64,000 bases of DNA. It comes from Hyphomicrobiaceae bacterium. GTDB lineage: Bacteria > Pseudomonadota > Alphaproteobacteria > Rhizobiales > Hyphomicrobiaceae. The stretch is from the NCBI GenBank assembly GCA_022844225.1, contig JALHMC010000020.1:1-64000 (forward strand). The letters are read 5' to 3'. A program made the position numbers and the translations under genes. The first letter of the stretch is position 1. Each line of letters starts with the position of its first letter. Shown here in pieces: positions 25,206 through 33,809 of the stretch. The notes under the pieces are model-generated. The model saw nothing but the letters and a program-made list of their open reading frames with translations, ran no database searches and was not told the origin of the DNA.

Positions 25206-25643
25206 TCAAGTGGCCGCTTTTTGGCGGCCGATCTCGATCCTGCGAACCATTCGGTCGGGCTCATGGCGCACAAGATCCACGGTCAAGAGGCCATTCTCGA
25301 GATCGGCGGCTCTGACCTCAATACCTTCAGCCAGGACGAACGTACGTTGGAATTGCCGGGCCGCGATCCCCCGATGGAGATACTGGCGGTGCGGATCGTC
25401 TTCCTGTTTTCCTCTGACGATCAATTGGTTGTCTTCAACCAGAACGTCGAGCTGCTCGCGCCTGAAGCCAGCCACCGCCAGCGTGATACGCAACGTCTCG
25501 GGGCCGGCATCGGACCGTCCGATTCGCTCGATGTTGTACGGCGGGTACCCGTCGGCGCCACCCTTGCCGACGCGCTCTATTAGACGCTCGATCTCCTCGA
25601 AACCGAGAAGCAGCGGGCTCGACATAAGGGTCATGCGGGTCAT
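25206..25643 (-). CDS. small heat-shock protein, Hsp20/IbpA family
   Basis: A 145-residue ATP-independent holdase. After the N-terminal arm (SSPLLLGFEEIERLIERV) comes YPPYNIERIG, the usual entry to the alpha-crystallin domain, then ITLAVAGFRREQLDVLVEDN, LIVRGKQ, HRGIAARQFQRTFVLAEGI, the ENGLLTVDL element and the C-terminal IEI anchor (RRIEIGR). Class A rhizobial sHsps look like this. The ATG at 25643 has gaggg upstream; that site can fold into a weak hairpin, and an RpoH-like promoter is present, both fitting heat control. Another ATG nine bases on is a possible start. Confidence 0.93.
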   Translation of the reverse strand: MTRMTLMSSPLLLGFEEIERLIERVGKGGADGYPPYNIERIGRSDAGPETLRITLAVAGFRREQLDVLVEDNQLIVRGKQEDDPHRQYLHRGIAARQFQRTFVLAEGIEVRAADLENGLLTVDLVRHEPDRMVRRIEIGRQKAAT

Positions 25644-25653
25644 GTTTGGCAAA

Positions 25654-25668
25654 GCCCTCGTTAAAAGC
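25654..25668 (-). promoter_or_regulatory. fourU-like hairpin over the hsp20 ribosome-binding site (candidate RNA thermometer)
   Basis: In the minus-strand RNA, GCUUUU (25668-25663) can pair with GAGGGC (25659-25654) across the loop AAC, with three G-U wobbles, hiding the only Shine-Dalgarno sequence of hsp20. Four consecutive U facing the SD is the layout of fourU thermometers. An outer GG/CC pair could extend it. The weak stem fits melting at heat-shock temperature. Confidence 0.45.
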
Positions 25669-25742
25669 GACCTTGGACGTGACGACGGGATCTCCATCTT
25701 CCGTCTTCCCCGGCCCTCAAGAGGCACCGGGTCACACGAGGC

Positions 25743-25771
25743 TAATATGGGGGCCGATGCGATGAAATCAA
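25743..25771 (-). promoter_or_regulatory. RpoH (sigma32)-like promoter of hsp20
   Basis: On the minus strand TTGATT (25771-25766) and CCCATATTA (25751-25743) are separated by 14 bases, close to the sigma32 pattern CTTGAAA/CCCATnT. It would give a leader of about 90 bases ending in the hairpin at the ribosome-binding site. Confidence 0.5.
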
Positions 25772-25969
25772 TCTTGCGGGTCGCATTGATATCGATGCCG
25801 ATTTGCAGGGCGACTGGACCATCTCCGGTCGCTGGTCAGGCCCTTGGCAGTGGGTGGCTGGTGTGTCGGTTGGCCTCGGCGACATGCCAAGATCGGCGCT
25901 CTGGCGGTGCCGTCTCGGCGCCGCATTGGGACGAAAGTGCCATGCTAAACTGCGGCAGGGAGCAGGTCG

Positions 25970-26725
25970 GTGAGTAAAAAGATGCACGACGACCCCCACT
26001 CGCTGCCCGTAGAAACCGGCATGAGCGGCACAGAGCGGGTCGGTGACGCCCGCGAGGTGCCGTTTGATCGGCTCGCACACGAGATCAGGACCCCGCTTGC
26101 TGCGATCCAGGCGATGGCCGAGGCTCTTGCCGGGGGCCACCTTGGACCCATGCGGAACGCGCGTCATGCCGATTACGTGGCCAGTATGGCCGAGACGGCC
26201 CGGCATGCGCTGGCCGTCGTCGAAACGATGCTCCCACAACACAGGGCTCCGATGGGAGCCGCTGGTGCGCCACCCGCCTCGACCGGCGTGGCGAACATCG
26301 CGCGTGAGGTCGCGCTGGCCATGAGCCTCCTCGCGGCACGATCGGGTGTCCGACTCGAGGTCCAGTCGGGTGGTGATGACGTGCGGGCCGTGGTTCGGGC
26401 GACGGACCTCCGGCAGATGCTGATCAATCTCGTCTCGAACGGCATCGGTCATGCGGGCGGCGGGGCCGCCGTCACTTTGACAGCCGGGCGCGATGGCAGC
26501 GAAGCCTGGGTCGAGGTCGCAGACAACGGGGCCGGCATCTCTCCCGCTCTCCTCGAGCGCATCGTCAACCGGACCTTCGTTGACGAGAACTCCACCAGCT
26601 CTCCGATGCGCGTCCCATTGGGCTTGGAATTGACACGGGCCCTCGCCGAAGCCAATGGGGGCCGATTGCAGCTCGAAAGCGGCTCCAACGGCACGCGCGC
26701 GCGGATCGTGCTGCCGGGCGATTGA
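25970..26725 (+). CDS. sensorless histidine kinase
   Basis: A 251-residue soluble kinase consisting almost only of transmitter domains. H-box FDRLAHEIRTPLAAI (phospho-acceptor H37), N-box MLINLVSNGIGHA (N157), G-box VADNGAGIS (195-200) and a final G2-like stretch LGLELTRALAEANGGRL. There is no transmembrane helix and only about 30 residues before the DHp domain, so no obvious sensor. The G-box and ATP lid look complete. GTG at 25970 follows agggag; an ATG four codons later is possible. No response regulator is adjacent. Divergent from hsp20. Confidence 0.88.
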   Translation: MSKKMHDDPHSLPVETGMSGTERVGDAREVPFDRLAHEIRTPLAAIQAMAEALAGGHLGPMRNARHADYVASMAETARHALAVVETMLPQHRAPMGAAGAPPASTGVANIAREVALAMSLLAARSGVRLEVQSGGDDVRAVVRATDLRQMLINLVSNGIGHAGGGAAVTLTAGRDGSEAWVEVADNGAGISPALLERIVNRTFVDENSTSSPMRVPLGLELTRALAEANGGRLQLESGSNGTRARIVLPGD

Positions 26726-26748
26726 CGAATACCGCCGCTGGCGGCCGC

Positions 26749-28071
26749 TCAGCCCGAAATCGCCTCCGCCCGGTTCAGAAACCGCCTATTGGGCGCACTT
26801 TGAGGCCGCAGGGCGAGGCGCTCATGAGCCAGCGCCAAAGCCTCATCCTTCAGGCCGGCGCGCGTTGCGGCTTCAGTCAGCGTCCAGTCGATGACGTCGC
26901 GCTGGGCATGACTGCCGCCGATCCGCATCAGGTGATAGCGGGCCGGCAACAGTTGGCCGACGCTGGCGGCATAGTCGCCACGGGCGAAGGCGGCGAGGCC
27001 ATCGACGATGGGCAAGCCGATGTCGCGGTAGGTCGAGGCGACCTCGGTTGTGCCGGAGGCCGTCGCGCGCATGCCCGCGAGGAGGCGGTCCAGCTCCGCA
27101 CCGTCCTCGGCGCGGATGGCGGCCATCGCCGCGTGCACGTCGGCAAAAATCGAAAGGTGCCCGTCGGCATGGCCGCGCCAGAGAACTGCGAGATCTTTCC
27201 AGCGATTGCCGCCATCGTAGCCGAGGCACTCCAACCGCCACAGCAGCGCCGAGGCGTTGGTCAGCACGATCCCGGCCGGTCTTTGTGTCTCCACGATCGG
27301 GCCGTCGTAGACGGCCATGGCCGCGTCGTAATCGCCCAGCTCGACGTGGAACAAGGCCTTGTGCCACCAGATGTGTGTGCGGCTGGCATTGTCCTTACCC
27401 GACCAGAGCGGCTCGCGATCGGCCATCCACTTGAGGCCCTCCGCCGGGCGCCCCGTCATCTCCATGACGTGGCTGACCGCGTGATGCGGCCAGTAACCGT
27501 GGGGCTCGAGTTCGGCAGCTTCGCGCGAGATGGCCTCCGACTTCTCGTAGTGGCCGGCCTCCTCCAGGCCGAAACCGTAAAACGACAGCATGACGCCGTA
27601 GCTCGGGTCGGACGGCGACCAGCGGGCCAGCGCCCGGGAGGACCGGTCGCGCACCGTGTGGAACTGACCATTGAAGGCGCTGGCGATCATCGCCGCGAAT
27701 TGGGCCAGCAGATCTCGCGGATAGTGCATCAGGTGCGGGTCGAGCACCGCGATGATCGATGATCGATGCCCTTGAACGGCATGCTCCAGCGCGGCGAGGT
27801 GACTGCGCTCGCGATCGTTCAGGGGGAGCGTCTTAGCCTGGTCGATGAGGGGGCGCGCGCCCTTGACCAGCACCGCATCGTTGGCGCTGGCCAGCACCCA
27901 GGCCTTGCCGATGTGCGCCATCGCGCAGCCGGGTGCTGCCTTGCGCGCGGCCTCGAACAGACCGAGCGTATCGCCATAGGACAGGGTGAAGGCACGCACC
28001 GCCTTGTCGATGAGTTCTGCGGCCTCGGGCGTTGCGCCCGTCATATCGTGCCCATGCGCGTCCTTGGCCAT
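26749..28071 (-). CDS. TPR-containing protein (TTC38-like)
   Basis: A 440-residue soluble protein made of helical repeats. Segments such as ARKAAPGCAMAHIGKAWVLA, LPLNDRERSHLAALEHAVQG, GYWPHHAVSHVMEMTGRPAE and THIWWHKALFHVELGDYDAA match the TTC38-type tetratricopeptide family found in bacteria and animals. No catalytic motif; these are presumed protein-interaction scaffolds and the bacterial role is unknown. The ATG at 28071 follows agaggg; the ATG seven codons upstream has no site. Same strand as and downstream of the MlrC-type peptidase, 85 bases apart, so probably co-transcribed. Confidence 0.85.
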   Translation of the reverse strand: MAKDAHGHDMTGATPEAAELIDKAVRAFTLSYGDTLGLFEAARKAAPGCAMAHIGKAWVLASANDAVLVKGARPLIDQAKTLPLNDRERSHLAALEHAVQGHRSSIIAVLDPHLMHYPRDLLAQFAAMIASAFNGQFHTVRDRSSRALARWSPSDPSYGVMLSFYGFGLEEAGHYEKSEAISREAAELEPHGYWPHHAVSHVMEMTGRPAEGLKWMADREPLWSGKDNASRTHIWWHKALFHVELGDYDAAMAVYDGPIVETQRPAGIVLTNASALLWRLECLGYDGGNRWKDLAVLWRGHADGHLSIFADVHAAMAAIRAEDGAELDRLLAGMRATASGTTEVASTYRDIGLPIVDGLAAFARGDYAASVGQLLPARYHLMRIGGSHAQRDVIDWTLTEAATRAGLKDEALALAHERLALRPQSAPNRRFLNRAEAISG

Positions 28072-28156
28072 CGTGTGCCCTCTTGCCTCCATTCGGCGGA
28101 AATTTTTGCCATGGTAGCGCCGAGACGCGAGAGCACAAGTGCGCGAGACGGACTGT

Positions 28157-29686
28157 CTACCAGGCAGGGGGCGTCCATTCCGCGCTCTCGTCGAGGGGAT
28201 ACGAGGGTCGCGGGATGCGGCTGAACTGGATGCGCTCGAGCACCGGCGACGTGAGGCCCTCGGTATCGACCTCGTAGACCCGCTCAGGCGGGAACCAGGG
28301 GAGGAAGCCCGAGCGGAAGTGGCCGCGCGATTTCACCGCGACGGTGTGCGCCTTGGCGATGTCGAGGCCGAAGATCTCGAAGAACATGGGATCGGCGGTC
28401 TGCATGCGGTCCGAGATGACGATCGCGATAACGCCGCCGATCTTGAGCGCCGCGGAGGGGCCGAGTCGGAGTGTGCGCCCTTGCGCATAGCCGAGGCGGC
28501 CAACGAAGGTGCCGTGATGGAGGCCGACGACCTCGGCGTCCGCCTCGAATGGGGTATCGCATGGCAACCCGGCGTGGCGGTTGAACTGCGCCTTGAAGCG
28601 AGCGCCGAGCCCGGCCGCGTGTGCCTGTTTGGCCAGAGGCGGATCGAAGAAGGAGCCGATCAACACGTCCTCGGCGCCGGACCAAACGAGAGCGGAGAGC
28701 AGCTCCGTCGTTCGACCCGTGCCCCCGCCTCCCGGATTGTCGCCGCTGTCGGAGAAGATCACGGGTTTTCTGTCGCGGTTGCCGGCAAGCGCTACGGCCT
28801 CGGAGAGCGGCATCAGCTTCTTGCGGAAGCGCGGACGGTTCGACCAGCCATAATCGGCGATCTCCTTCGCCAGCATCTGTGCCCGGGCGAGGTCGCGACG
28901 AGCCGTGACCACGATCGCGACGCCGTTCTTCGTCGAGTCCGAGAAGACGAACCCGCCGAAAATCGAGACGTTGAGGATGTCGCCGGCGAGTTCGGCGCGG
29001 CGGCGGTTGCCGAGATCGATCATCTCGCCATAGGGGCCGCTTGCCGTCAGCAGGTTAACCGATGCGGGCGTGAGCGGCAGACGTATGAAAGCGGCCTTCG
29101 GGTCCGCCAGACCCGCGAGCATGAGGCGGAGGCTCAACGCCGCTTCTTCGCCGCGTTCGATATAATCGACGTGGGGATTGGTGCGGTAGCCGACGATGAG
29201 GTCCGAGCGCTCGACCATCGTCTCGGAGATGTTGCCATGAAGATCGAGCGTCATGACGATCCGCGCCTTGGGTCCGGCAATTTCGCGCGCGACGGACACC
29301 ACCTCGCCGTCGGGGTCGTCACGGTCGGTCGCGATCATGGCGCCGTGGTTTGAAATGTAGACGGCATCGAGCGGGCCGGCGGCCGTGAGACCAGCCCGGA
29401 TCGTGGCGAGATACTGGTCCATCAGTCGGCCGTCGATGCAGCCGTGCGGATGGCAGGCAGCGAGCAGGATCGGCACCGGCTCCCACGGCCCTGTCGCGTC
29501 CATCGTCTTTACGAAAGCTGCCGCCTCCCCGAGGATGAATGGGTTCTTTTCCCGAGCAGCGACAAGAATGGCGTCGCCCTCGATCTGGTAGAATTCCTTG
29601 AAGTCCGCCTCCTTTGCGACCGGCGCGAAGCGGTTGCTCTCGAGCCAGACCCCGATGATGGCGACGCGCGGCGCGGACGTGGACAT
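28157..29686 (-). CDS. M81-family metallopeptidase (MlrC-like)
   Basis: A 509-residue protein of the microcystin-LR-degradation MlrC family. Landmarks: VAIIGVWLESNRFAPVAKEA, YISNHGAMIATDRDDPDGE, IVMTLDLHGNISETM, VGYRTNPHVDYIERGEEAA and FSDSGDNPGGGGTGRTTELL; the Asp/His residues in these segments are the expected zinc ligands. MlrC hydrolyses linear microcystin and related peptides, but most family members, like this one, lie outside mlr clusters and act on unknown peptide or amide substrates. No signal peptide. The start at 29686 follows cggag. Confidence 0.9.
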   Translation of the reverse strand: MSTSAPRVAIIGVWLESNRFAPVAKEADFKEFYQIEGDAILVAAREKNPFILGEAAAFVKTMDATGPWEPVPILLAACHPHGCIDGRLMDQYLATIRAGLTAAGPLDAVYISNHGAMIATDRDDPDGEVVSVAREIAGPKARIVMTLDLHGNISETMVERSDLIVGYRTNPHVDYIERGEEAALSLRLMLAGLADPKAAFIRLPLTPASVNLLTASGPYGEMIDLGNRRRAELAGDILNVSIFGGFVFSDSTKNGVAIVVTARRDLARAQMLAKEIADYGWSNRPRFRKKLMPLSEAVALAGNRDRKPVIFSDSGDNPGGGGTGRTTELLSALVWSGAEDVLIGSFFDPPLAKQAHAAGLGARFKAQFNRHAGLPCDTPFEADAEVVGLHHGTFVGRLGYAQGRTLRLGPSAALKIGGVIAIVISDRMQTADPMFFEIFGLDIAKAHTVAVKSRGHFRSGFLPWFPPERVYEVDTEGLTSPVLERIQFSRIPRPSYPLDESAEWTPPAW

Positions 29687-29801
29687 GGGAAAGCTCCGGA
29701 TGAATGCGAGACGAGGGTTGGAAGTCACCGCGAGAACCTACACGAGCTCTTCATCGCGGTGATAGATCTGGCTCGCAAGGGGTGGGAGGAAGGTTGGACG
29801 T

Positions 29802-31115
29802 ATGGAGATACGAACTCTGGACGGTCTACCCGCTTTGGAGCCGGCGTCTCGACAGATCGAGCTTTCGCCGACCGGCGATGGCGCCTTCGTTCGCGCCCCA
29901 CGGTTCGTGGCACGAGTCCGGTCGGCGGCTTGCCCGATCGCTTGGTTGGAGGAGCGGCCAGCAATCACGCACGCCCCATCCTATTGGAGTCTGTCGCGTC
30001 GGATCGTGATTTCCGGACGGGCGACATGGCTTGCGCGGGACAGTCTTGTGTTCGCCGATATGATGACCTCGCCATGCGGAGGCTTGATCATCACGGTTTT
30101 GAATGGCGCAACGGGCCGTCAGATTTGGCAGACTGTCGTGGGGCTTCCTGAGCCCGCCCAATTCGCCGAACCCGCGCCGGCGTGGCCCGGAGCCCCGACA
30201 GAGGAGATCGCTGGGTTCTTTGCGGATGATCCCGATCACCTGATCTTATGTCTATCGCGGCAATCCCGCCGGTCGCGACGCGTTTCAGTCGGGGCCAGCC
30301 TCGCTGCCCAGACGCTCCCCGCCTTCGGTTGCCAGTTGGATGCCATGCGCTTCGATCTCTCGCGAGGAGAGTCTTTATGGCGGTTCCAAAACCCTGATAT
30401 TCACGTCGGTGCGATTGAGCGAAGAGCGTTCCGCGGACTGTGGGCCACAGGCACCAGAATGGGATCTCTCGATTTCGAAACCGGACAATGCACGGAGTTG
30501 CTGCGATCCGACTACACGCTGGGTTGGCCGGTCCGAGCCAATGATCTGATCGCGGTACCCTGGCACGGCTCCAAGGCGATCGGCGTCGATTGGATCGACA
30601 CGGCTGGCGGCCTAGCGCGGCGTTGGGCCGTGGCGGAGCGTCGGGTTCACAAGGCGCAGCTGCACGCGACTCGCGCCGGCTTGGCAGTGCAAGTGAACGA
30701 TCAGCGCCTGCAATGGCTTGGTCACGAAACCGCCGCTCGATGGAGCACGGTAGCCAAGCCCTTTATCTATCATGTGCATGCAGGCTCCTGCGGGGACGTG
30801 TTCGTTGCAACGGACGGCCAAGGGGGGCGACTGGTAGCCTTTGACGCACCGTCCGGGGATCAGACGCTCAATTTGAAACCTGCCTATGGGGGTGCGGGTG
30901 AGTTGGTCGAAGTGCCGGACCACGAGGCGCTACTGGTCAAATTCTGGAAGTCCGCCCTCAAGCCGGATTCTTGCCAACTGCAGCTGGTCTCAATGCGTGA
31001 CCGCTCGAGCCAGGCAGTTGGTGAGTGTTCCGAGCTCATCGGCGCGTGGCAGCACGGTGCGATCTACCGCGCGGGAAAGGCCGGCGAACGATTGGCAATC
31101 ATCGATCTGCGCTGA
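29802..31115 (+). CDS. hypothetical protein, probable beta-propeller
   Basis: A 437-residue protein I do not recognise. It has no signal peptide or membrane helix. Recurrent strand-like units with Trp/Gly ends occur: ITVLNGATGRQIWQTVVG, MRFDLSRGESLWRFQNPD, GSLDFETGQCTELLRSD, LVAFDAPSGDQTLNLKP, which resemble PQQ/quinoprotein-like or WD-like propeller blades. A ggaggaag ribosome-binding site precedes the ATG at 29802. It stands alone, divergent from the MlrC gene; base composition is a little below that of neighbours. No enzymatic role can be proposed. Confidence 0.65.
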   Translation: MEIRTLDGLPALEPASRQIELSPTGDGAFVRAPRFVARVRSAACPIAWLEERPAITHAPSYWSLSRRIVISGRATWLARDSLVFADMMTSPCGGLIITVLNGATGRQIWQTVVGLPEPAQFAEPAPAWPGAPTEEIAGFFADDPDHLILCLSRQSRRSRRVSVGASLAAQTLPAFGCQLDAMRFDLSRGESLWRFQNPDIHVGAIERRAFRGLWATGTRMGSLDFETGQCTELLRSDYTLGWPVRANDLIAVPWHGSKAIGVDWIDTAGGLARRWAVAERRVHKAQLHATRAGLAVQVNDQRLQWLGHETAARWSTVAKPFIYHVHAGSCGDVFVATDGQGGRLVAFDAPSGDQTLNLKPAYGGAGELVEVPDHEALLVKFWKSALKPDSCQLQLVSMRDRSSQAVGECSELIGAWQHGAIYRAGKAGERLAIIDLR

Positions 31116-31211
31116 TCGTCTGGATCGAGCTGAAAAGCCCGTTTGATCTTGCATTTGCCATCGCTACCGTGATCGCATGGCCGCCAGCGACGCTGCGGCG
31201 GTGAGGACACC

Positions 31212-31997
31212 ATGAAGCTCGAGGGCAAGCATATCATCGTCACCGGGGCCGCGAGCGGCATCGGCGCGGCATTGGCGCGACGGTTCGCGCAAGAGGGTGC
31301 GGCGGGTGTCGTCGTCGCCGATCTGGCTTCCGCGAAAGAGCCGCTCGAGGCGATGGCTCGCGAGATCGGAGGGCTTGCGGTCACCTGTGACGTCTCCCGG
31401 GAGGCGGAAATCGCGGCTCTCGTTTCAGCCGCGCGGGCGCGGTTCGGGCCGATCGACGTGTTCTTCTCGAATGCGGGCGTGTCACTGAGGGGGCACGAGG
31501 AGGCGCCGGACGCGGATTGGGACTTGAGCTGGCGCGTGCACGTCATGGCGCACGTCTATGCGGCCCGGGCCGTACTGCCGGAAATGCTCGCACGCGGCGG
31601 CGGCTATCTCGCGAGCACGGCATCGGCCGCCGGTCTGCTGGCATCGGTCGGCTCAGCAACCTACGGGGTCACGAAGCACGCCTCGGTGGCCCTCGCCGAG
31701 CATCTTGCGATCCAGTACGGGGGCCGCGGCATTCGCGTTTCCGTGCTGTGTCCGCAGGCCGTCGATACGCCCATGTATCGCCGGCCCGGTGTGAAAGCGG
31801 CCGGCCTCGACGGCGTGGCGACGCCCGAGGCGGTGGCCGACTGCGTCGTGCGCGCGATGGACGAGGAGCGGTTCCTGATCCTTTCGCATCCCGAAGTCGC
31901 GGAATACGTGAAGCGCAAGGCGGTCGACCCGGACAGGTGGCTGGCCGGCATGCGCCGCCTTTTGGGCAAGGCCCTGAGCGGCAGTCTGAAGAGCTGA
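31212..31997 (+). CDS. SDR-family oxidoreductase
   Basis: A 261-residue classical SDR. Nucleotide-binding TGAASGIGAALARRFAQEGA, strand-2 end VVVADLA (NAD-type Asp), NAGVSLRG, catalytic STASAAG with Ser, YGVTKHA with Tyr/Lys, and CPQAVDTPMY after it. Substrate unknown. gtgaggacacc precedes the ATG at 31212. Followed 18 bases later by the MetX-like hydrolase and then the VOC gene; the three form a tight operon-like run. Confidence 0.92.
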   Translation: MKLEGKHIIVTGAASGIGAALARRFAQEGAAGVVVADLASAKEPLEAMAREIGGLAVTCDVSREAEIAALVSAARARFGPIDVFFSNAGVSLRGHEEAPDADWDLSWRVHVMAHVYAARAVLPEMLARGGGYLASTASAAGLLASVGSATYGVTKHASVALAEHLAIQYGGRGIRVSVLCPQAVDTPMYRRPGVKAAGLDGVATPEAVADCVVRAMDEERFLILSHPEVAEYVKRKAVDPDRWLAGMRRLLGKALSGSLKS

Positions 31998-32015
31998 ACG
32001 CGAGCCTGGAGCACA

Positions 32016-33038
32016 GTGACGTCCATGTCCGATCACGAGATCTTCGACCTCGGTTCAACCCGGTTGCAGCGCGGGCTGACCCTGCCCAAGGCGCATATCG
32101 CCTACAAGACCTACGGCACGCTCGCGGCCGACAAGTCGAACGTCATTCTCTACCCGACCTCTTACGGCGCCCACCACATGGACATCGACTGGCTGATCGG
32201 ACGAGAGCGGGTCCTCGATCCCGAGCGCTACTTCATCGTGATCCCGAACCAGCTCGGCAACGGCCTCTCGACCTCGCCGAGCAATCTCGCGGAGCCGTTC
32301 GGGCTTGGCCGCAATCCGGTCTTCACGCATTGGGACAACGTTCACGCGCAAGAGCGCCTGTTGCGCGAGCGCTTCGGCATCACGCGACTGGCGCTCGCCT
32401 ACGGCTGGTCCATGGGCGGCCAGCAGGCGCTGCATTGGGGCGCGATTTTTCCGGATCGCGTCGCGGCCATCTGTGCCGTGTGCACCTCGGCCCGGACGAG
32501 CCCGCACAACAAGGTCTTTCTCGAAGGCATACGGGCGACGCTCACGGCCGATGGCGCCTGGCGTGACGGCCGTTTCGTCGAGCGCCCCGTACGTGCGTTG
32601 CGCGCATTTGGCCGCGTCTATGCGGGTTGGGCCATGAGTCAGGCGTTCTATCGGGAGGAGTTGTGGTCGAAGATCGGTTTCGCCTCGCTCGAGGACTATC
32701 TGGTGCGTGCCTGGGAGGGCAATTTTCTCCGTCGCAACGCCGAGGACCTGCTGTCGATGATTGACACCTGGTATCAATCCGACATCTCCGATAATTCGAT
32801 CTTTGGCGGCGATCTGGCCAAAGCGCTGGCGGCGATCCAGGCCCGCGCCATCGTCATGCCCTCGACCACCGACCTCTATTTCACGGTCGCCGACAGCGCC
32901 GCCGAGACCAAGCTCATACCCCGCGCCGAGCTGCGGCCCATCGAATCGATCTGGGGTCACCGCGCGGGCAACCCGATTCAAGAACCAGCCGACGAGGCGG
33001 TCTTGAGGCGGGCCGTGCGCGAATTGTTGGGCGATTGA
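32016..33038 (+). CDS. alpha/beta hydrolase, homoserine O-acetyltransferase (MetX)-like
   Basis: A 340-residue alpha/beta-fold protein. It carries MetX-family segments: VILYPTSYGAHHMDIDWLIG, FIVIPNQLGNGLSTSPSN, the nucleophile elbow YGWSMGGQQALHWG, and a C-terminal IWGHRAGNP with the probable catalytic His; FFTVADS-like YFTVADSAAE is also present. It is not near methionine genes and lies between an SDR and a VOC protein, so an acyl hydrolase or transferase in catabolism is more likely than MetX itself. GTG at 32016 has ggag about four bases away; the ATG nine bases later is an alternative. Confidence 0.85.
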   Translation: MTSMSDHEIFDLGSTRLQRGLTLPKAHIAYKTYGTLAADKSNVILYPTSYGAHHMDIDWLIGRERVLDPERYFIVIPNQLGNGLSTSPSNLAEPFGLGRNPVFTHWDNVHAQERLLRERFGITRLALAYGWSMGGQQALHWGAIFPDRVAAICAVCTSARTSPHNKVFLEGIRATLTADGAWRDGRFVERPVRALRAFGRVYAGWAMSQAFYREELWSKIGFASLEDYLVRAWEGNFLRRNAEDLLSMIDTWYQSDISDNSIFGGDLAKALAAIQARAIVMPSTTDLYFTVADSAAETKLIPRAELRPIESIWGHRAGNPIQEPADEAVLRRAVRELLGD

Positions 33039-33052
33039 GCGGAGCGCCTCAC

Positions 33053-33802
33053 ATGATCACAGGCATCGATCACATCGCGCTCGAGGTGGCGAACATCCCG
33101 CAGGCCTTGGAGGATTACTCTGCCGTTCTCGGACGGCCACGAGTTGCCAGTGGCGATCGGCTTCAGCTCGACACTCTGGCGCTTCAGTTTCGGGCATCGC
33201 GCGACGGTGACACGGCCGATCAACCACCGCGCTTGCGGCTCGTGCTCGCAGCTGCCGATGTGGCAGCCGCTGCCCATCGTCTTACGCGGCGCGCTTTGCC
33301 GGGCACGATGCAGGCTGGCGACCTCTTCGAGATCGACACGGCCGCTACCTATGGCGTGCCTATTGGCGTGACGAAGGCGGCGGAACTCACCCAAGGCGAC
33401 CCGTCGAACGACATCGCGGGGCTGGACCACGTCGTCGTGAGCACCCCCGATCCCGAGAGGGCCGTTGCACTCTACGGTGGCCGTCTCGGGCTCGATCTCC
33501 GGCTCGACCGGACCAATCCGGAGCACAACAATCGCCTGCTGTTCTTCGTCTGCGGGGGTCTGGTTGTCGAGATCTCCCACAATACGAAAAAGGGCGTGGG
33601 CGCGGGCCCCGATCGCATCTTCGGCCTCGCCTGGCGTGCCCGCGACATCGACCGTGCGCACGCCCGAATGGCAGCGCAGGGCATCGACGTGTCGGAGATC
33701 CGGACCGGGCGGCGGGCTGGCACTCGCGTCTTTACGGTCCGCAATCGCACGGCTGGTGTGCCGACGTTGATCATCGGCGGCGAGGGTTTGGAGCGCAGCT
33801 GA
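33053..33802 (+). CDS. VOC-family (glyoxalase-like) protein
   Basis: A 249-residue protein with two vicinal-oxygen-chelate modules: ITGIDHIALEVANIPQALED near the N-terminus and IAGLDHVVVSTPDPERAVAL in the middle, the latter followed by LLFFVCGGLVVEISHN with the expected metal-ligand Glu. The family includes glyoxalases, extradiol dioxygenases and isomerases; two-module proteins of this size are often ring-cleavage or lyase-like. The substrate is unknown. The ATG at 33053 follows ggagcg. The gene runs tail-to-tail with the HyuA gene seven bases away. Confidence 0.85.
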   Translation: MITGIDHIALEVANIPQALEDYSAVLGRPRVASGDRLQLDTLALQFRASRDGDTADQPPRLRLVLAAADVAAAAHRLTRRALPGTMQAGDLFEIDTAATYGVPIGVTKAAELTQGDPSNDIAGLDHVVVSTPDPERAVALYGGRLGLDLRLDRTNPEHNNRLLFFVCGGLVVEISHNTKKGVGAGPDRIFGLAWRARDIDRAHARMAAQGIDVSEIRTGRRAGTRVFTVRNRTAGVPTLIIGGEGLERS

Positions 33803-33809
33803 GCCTTGG

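Larger units (their letters stand above)
25644..25969. other. 326-base divergent regulatory region between hsp20 and histidine kinase genes
   Basis: No gene seen. It holds the hsp20 leader with the hairpin at 25654-25668, the RpoH-like promoter at 25743-25771, and the upstream region of the histidine kinase gene, for which I do not see a strong promoter. Confidence 0.5.
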
